Below are positions 5,922-9,411 of a stretch of 9,411 nt of DNA, piece after piece. The notes under the pieces are model-generated. The model saw only the letters and a list, made by a program, of their open reading frames with translations. It ran no database searches and was not told the origin of the DNA. Within the stretch, counting starts at the first letter, position 1; each line of letters starts with the position of its first letter. The stretch comes from Candidatus Hydrogenedens terephthalaticus JGI OTU-1 (GTDB taxonomy: Bacteria > Hydrogenedentota > Hydrogenedentia > Hydrogenedentales > Hydrogenedentaceae): assembly GCA_000493945.1 (NCBI GenBank), contig AWNW01000034.1, positions 22,870-32,280 on the forward strand, read 5' to 3'. Both the position numbers and the translations under genes were made by a program.

Positions 5922-8396
5922 CTATGGATTTGGGAAAGGGGGTAAAGATTTCATAGGGTCAAAACCACCGCTTTCCATACCCCCACCCTGTGGAGCAGGT
6001 ATTCCCGCAGGTGGAGATATGGGTGCTTGTTCTAAGGGAATCCCCCCGGGTGTTAACATAGGGGCTACAAATTTTTCTAAATTAAATTCTTGTTGTTTTT
6101 CTTCGGTTATTAGGGGTTTGAATTCCTCCGATGTTATTTGTAATTCGTTGTCAACAATTTTAACCGTCCAGACTTTGCGGTTTCTTAATTTTTGTGATGA
6201 CGGTTTTTCTATAGGCCAGGAACGACGAAATTCGTTGTAATAGCATCCGATTTTATCAATAGGTATTTGTTGAAATTTTAGGTTTTTTAATGCAAGTGAC
6301 CCCACATTAATCCAGTAATCATCCTTTTCAGGACTTAAAAATAGAGGGTTTGCTATGATGCTTGAGTTGTCGAAATTTCGTTCTTGCCATTTTGCAAAAG
6401 GAATTTTTTCATAATCATCTTTCTTATAACTTTGCCAATGGACTCGAACCTCTTTCCCGTAATGGAATATTAAGTTGAACTCGAATTTGTTTGTTTCGGG
6501 ATCGAAAGGGGACAGATGATATACTGCGGCACTTTCCTTTTCAGATTTCATATTAGAAATACCGCAGAAGTCATCTCTTTCATAAGATACAATGTTCCGT
6601 ATGAATTGATTATTAGCAGGTTTACGACGGTCATCTTGATAGAGAGAGAGTAGTTCAGGATAACGAATGCTATAAGGCGGTTCTTTGGGTTTCATGGCTT
6701 CCAATCGTTCATCCATAACATCCCAACAATAAGCATCCCAACGGGCATCAATGTGGATAGCAGGAATACAATCAACAAAAATATTATTTTCTACCAAATT
6801 ATCTCTTCCTCCACCAATCATTACGCCACAAAGAGGTATACGATATATAATGTTTCCATATACCGTAACACCACTGGTGCAGTCATCTAAATATATACCC
6901 CAAGCCCATAGAGGAGTTTCATATTGATAATTGAAGTCCTCATTATTTAATGAATCCTCATGCCCAAGTCCAAAACCATAAACATCATGGAAGATATTAT
7001 TTCGCAGGATATTTCCTCGGTTTGTCCAGTCTCTTCCCATATAAAAGGCACCTGCGTCGCCCGTTTCCTGACATACACGATATATTCTATTATATTCGAT
7101 AATATGGTCATTACCACCTAATATAATTGCAGAATGTGGGGAATCGTGAATCTCGTTGTTAGCAATACGATTAGCCACACCATTGATAGAAATCCCAGGA
7201 TGGTATGTTTTATGAATTTTTGCAAAATTAAAAATGTGATTGTTAATAATTTGATGTCCTCCCGGTTCTAATGTTTTTTTGTTTCCACCATTGACAGAAA
7301 TACCCGAACCTCCTAATTCAAAAAGGTCACACCCTTCAATTCGGTTATTTTTACCGCCATTTATTACCCCTGCGGTTTTATAAATACCAGAAAATGAACA
7401 TTTGGCGACCAGACATTGTTCCGAGTTTTCCATGATAATACCTGTATCATTAGAACAAAGGAAATTTAACCCTATAAAGTTTAAATATTTGGCATTTTTA
7501 ATATGCATCAAGTTATTTAATGTAGCGAGTATAGGTTTATCTTTTGTCGTTTGTTCTCTTATGGGGATGTAAAAATAAAGTTCCTGAGAATCTTTATCGA
7601 AATACCACTCATTTTCAGTATCAAGTAATGCGATATGATTTTGTAAAAAGAACCTTCTCCCTTTTTTGGCTTCATAGTTAAATTCGCCATCTATATCTAT
7701 AATTCCACCTTCCTTTATGGATTTTACTTTCGCTATTTGAAATGCCCAGTTGTAATTTGAGAAAGTGGCAACTTCAAGATTCTCTATTTCGATATTTAAT
7801 AAATTATCAGGCAGGAGAGAACATTGGAAAGCATGCTTGGCTGTTTCAGGAGATACATTTGTGATAAACGCCCATATTCCTCCCGGAATTTGTTCTTCAC
7901 TTTTATCAGGCCAGCGGGCTAATGTTTGGAGTTTCCCATTATATATTAAAATTCGTGGTTCCGATGCAATGTTTTCTACTTTTGCTTTATAAATATTTCC
8001 TTGAAAAGTTTCAAAATTCTGAATTTCTTTACCTCCTATGAGATATACCTCTTCTCCTTTATAACTTTGCCATACGACAGGAAATTCACTACTTCCCGAG
8101 TCCGATTCATTAAATTCTAATGGCGATGTGAGTTCATATCTGCCTTTACGAAGAAGAACAACGCCACCTTTCTTTCCAGCGGAAGCCATTAGTTCTCGAA
8201 GTTTATCACGGCCTTTTTCTAATGTTTTAAATGGACCATCACTTTTATCCTCTGTGGGGTCGGGAATTGTTCCAGACCAACTGTCATTTCCCTGTGGGGA
8301 AACATAAAGAATAGGATATTGGGCTGAAAAGACACGAATAGGTATTAGAGAAGTAAACAAGAAGCAAAAGATTATAATCAGGGATTTCTTTAACAT
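5922..8396 (-). CDS. secreted right-handed parallel beta-helix protein (GH141-like)
   Basis: An 824-residue exported protein. Residues 1-25 form a Sec signal peptide (KK, then a long hydrophobic run), with cleavage likely around 24-25 (VFS/A). No lipobox is seen. The mature start YVSPQGNDSWSG and the following PFKTLEKGRDKLREL are the usual opening of large beta-helix polysaccharide-active proteins. Repeated N..I..N turns (about 300-545) make the helix. Conserved-looking acidic patches are ETGDAGAFYMGRDWT (444-458), YLDD (502-505), GGGRDNLVENN (528-538) and HIDAR (548-552), candidate catalytic or binding sites. The overall pattern recalls glycoside hydrolase family 141 and relatives, but enzymatic activity is inferred. 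NPLFLSPEKDDYWI (683-696) is a typical C-terminal cap. The last 49 residues are a Pro/Gly-rich tail. An AAGGAA ribosome binding site lies about 9 bases before the ATG. Its place directly before the exporter genes suggests action on the exported glycan or on environmental glycans. Confidence 0.88.
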   Translation of the reverse strand: MLKKSLIIIFCFLFTSLIPIRVFSAQYPILYVSPQGNDSWSGTIPDPTEDKSDGPFKTLEKGRDKLRELMASAGKKGGVVLLRKGRYELTSPLEFNESDSGSSEFPVVWQSYKGEEVYLIGGKEIQNFETFQGNIYKAKVENIASEPRILIYNGKLQTLARWPDKSEEQIPGGIWAFITNVSPETAKHAFQCSLLPDNLLNIEIENLEVATFSNYNWAFQIAKVKSIKEGGIIDIDGEFNYEAKKGRRFFLQNHIALLDTENEWYFDKDSQELYFYIPIREQTTKDKPILATLNNLMHIKNAKYLNFIGLNFLCSNDTGIIMENSEQCLVAKCSFSGIYKTAGVINGGKNNRIEGCDLFELGGSGISVNGGNKKTLEPGGHQIINNHIFNFAKIHKTYHPGISINGVANRIANNEIHDSPHSAIILGGNDHIIEYNRIYRVCQETGDAGAFYMGRDWTNRGNILRNNIFHDVYGFGLGHEDSLNNEDFNYQYETPLWAWGIYLDDCTSGVTVYGNIIYRIPLCGVMIGGGRDNLVENNIFVDCIPAIHIDARWDAYCWDVMDERLEAMKPKEPPYSIRYPELLSLYQDDRRKPANNQFIRNIVSYERDDFCGISNMKSEKESAAVYHLSPFDPETNKFEFNLIFHYGKEVRVHWQSYKKDDYEKIPFAKWQERNFDNSSIIANPLFLSPEKDDYWINVGSLALKNLKFQQIPIDKIGCYYNEFRRSWPIEKPSSQKLRNRKVWTVKIVDNELQITSEEFKPLITEEKQQEFNLEKFVAPMLTPGGIPLEQAPISPPAGIPAPQGGGMESGGFDPMKSLPPFPNP
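5925..6071 (-). other. Pro/Gly-rich low-complexity C-terminal tail of the beta-helix protein
   Basis: Residues 776-824 are dominated by Pro, Gly, Ala and Ile in loose repeats (TPGGIPLEQAP, SPPAGIPAPQGGG, then SLPPFPNP). The tail follows the folded domain and has no membrane segment or known sorting motif that I recognise. It could be a flexible linker, a surface-attachment segment or a protein-contact tail. Confidence 0.6.
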
Positions 8397-8401
8397 TACT
8401 T

Positions 8402-9411
8402 TTATTCCTTTATTTTATTTTTTATGGGAACTTTTATACCTGTTGCCATAGTAATTTTTGTTGTAGATAATTTTTTTAATGATTTTATGTATTCCTGATG
8501 TATAACAGGATAGCGAATTAATTTATCTTCCTGTTCCCAGAGGTTTTTAAACCATATTATAGTTTTCTCCTCGCCCAATACATTGTAAAAAGCATTCAAA
8601 AAATCAGCGGGTTCATCTGGCATCAATGAAAATTTGTTATTTCCCCAACGCCATGATGTTGTCATAATTTTAGATATTAATTCAGGAGGGGAAATCGGTT
8701 TTATAATTTTTCTACAGGCAATAAGTTTAATTCGATGTTGACCCGAAGGGCTTCTTTTGATAACAAAATCACCAGAAGCAATTTCAGGAAGGGCAATACT
8801 GACTCTTTTTTTATCATCATAAAGATGTATTATTGTTTCAATAATCTTTGTTTTTATCCAGTTAGTTTCTTCTATAGAAAAAGTATGGGGATTTGAAACA
8901 TTTACAAAAAACTGCAAATTTTTATTTACCCCCAACTCATCAAATCCATTCAGCCATTGTGTTAGATATGCGTATATCTTCCGATGGAATTCTTTACGAT
9001 TGTGTCTATCCGGGAAAAATAAGTAATCACCAGAATAGGGTTTAACTACGAGTTCTGGACATTTCTTGTTAAGGACGAGTAGATATTGATGTTCAGATTT
9101 CGCTACTTTTGAAAATTCGTCTCCGTCTTTTGCAACCACCAGGGCAAAATGGGCTTGTTTTAGTTTTTGGTTTTCTGCTTTTAAGTGAAATATGAACTGA
9201 TATTTTCCCTCTTGAAATAGATGTATTTTTAAACTGGTTATAGGAGCATTCCCTAAAACTTTTTGAATGGAGGGAATAATAAATTTGTCTTTACCGCAAA
9301 GATAAGTGTTGAACGAGTTCACTAATGTGTCAAATTGGTAAAATCTTTTGAGTTCGTTGCCCCAATAATCGAAAAGGGGTCTGAATCCAGACCATAAGAC
9401 TTTTATTGATG
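8402..9411 (-). CDS. uncharacterised protein, possibly degenerate kinase-like fold (5' end beyond right edge)
   Basis: The frame stays open from the stop at 8402-8404 to the right edge (336 codons visible). The GTG at 9320-9322 would give 306 residues but has no ribosome binding site. The 29 codons before it read as ordinary protein (WSGFRPLFDYWGNELKRFYQ), so the true start is probably outside. Counting from that GTG, FALVVAK (59-65) resembles the lysine strand of a kinase N-lobe, ELVVKPY (90-96) a hinge, and ASGDFVIKRSPSG (182-194) the HGD loop of aminoglycoside phosphotransferase or LPS-kinase proteins. The position of the metal-binding DFD/DFG reads LIACR (200-204), without the aspartate. 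I do not recognise the family, and the kinase resemblance is weak. No signal peptide or membrane segment is visible. It is first of the visible operon genes, 5 bases before the beta-helix gene, so a role in glycan synthesis or its control is likely. Confidence 0.75.
   Translation of the reverse strand, partial: SIKVLWSGFRPLFDYWGNELKRFYQFDTLVNSFNTYLCGKDKFIIPSIQKVLGNAPITSLKIHLFQEGKYQFIFHLKAENQKLKQAHFALVVAKDGDEFSKVAKSEHQYLLVLNKKCPELVVKPYSGDYLFFPDRHNRKEFHRKIYAYLTQWLNGFDELGVNKNLQFFVNVSNPHTFSIEETNWIKTKIIETIIHLYDDKKRVSIALPEIASGDFVIKRSPSGQHRIKLIACRKIIKPISPPELISKIMTTSWRWGNNKFSLMPDEPADFLNAFYNVLGEEKTIIWFKNLWEQEDKLIRYPVIHQEYIKSLKKLSTTKITMATGIKVPIKNKIKE

Noticed and set aside
5914..6240. Plus-strand 108-codon open frame, Pro/Gly/Ile-rich
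   Set aside because: It is antisense to the Pro/Gly-rich tail of the beta-helix protein; its composition mirrors the low-complexity codons of that gene and it has no family motif.
9320..9322. GTG as the true start of the rightmost gene
   Set aside because: There is no ribosome binding site before it, and the same frame continues as credible protein sequence to the window edge.
1..9411. Mobile elements, CRISPR arrays, tRNA or rRNA genes
   Set aside because: No transposase or integrase motifs, terminal inverted repeats, regularly spaced repeats or RNA-gene signatures were seen on either strand.

Overview
This is an AT-rich bacterial window (roughly 35-40% GC by eye) with almost no non-coding DNA. 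It holds part of a cell-surface polysaccharide locus: an ABC-transporter pair of the Wzm/Wzt (O-antigen/teichoic-acid exporter) type, a family 2 glycosyltransferase, a secreted parallel beta-helix protein, a protein of uncertain and possibly kinase-like nature, and two radical SAM enzymes. An ABC exporter for glycans together with a signal-peptide beta-helix protein suggests a diderm bacterium. The beta-helix architecture is frequent in Planctomycetes/Lentisphaerae/Hydrogenedentes-like lineages, but the taxon is only a guess. No rRNA, tRNA, phage, insertion-sequence or CRISPR material was seen.

Layout. From 1 to 608 on the minus strand is the 5' part of a radical SAM gene that leaves the window on the left. 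A 112-base AT-rich divergent region (609-720) carries a perfect 16-base palindrome directly before the ribosome binding site of the next gene. From 721 to 1935 on the plus strand is a complete radical SAM protein with a SPASM-like cysteine set. It converges, with only 11 bases between stop codons, on a long minus-strand operon that fills the rest of the window. In transcription order the operon reads: uncharacterised protein (8402-9411, open at the right edge, so its true start is outside), secreted beta-helix protein (5922-8396), Wzm-like permease (5031-5912), Wzt-like ATPase (2910-5030), GT2 glycosyltransferase (1947-2909). Spacings are 5, 9, 0 and 0 bases, and the last two junctions are abutting TAA|ATG stop-starts, so the genes are almost certainly co-transcribed and partly translationally coupled.

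How they may work together (inference). Glycosyltransferases, here one GT2 and presumably others outside, build a glycan on a lipid carrier in the cytoplasm. The permease and ATPase export it, and the long C-terminal region of the ATPase would recognise the finished chain. The beta-helix protein would act on or bind glycan outside the cytoplasmic membrane. The radical SAM enzymes could modify a sugar or a peptide; no target is visible.

The most notable observation is that the ATPase is 706 residues long and its C-terminal ~450 residues are two diverged copies of one ~210-residue domain. The copies can be aligned at a nearly constant offset of 228-232 residues, which amounts to a duplicated putative glycan-recognition module on a polysaccharide exporter. 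The second is that the rightmost gene is not a 306-residue protein starting at a GTG, but the visible part of a longer protein with a loosely kinase-like pattern lacking an obvious metal-binding DFG/DFD aspartate.
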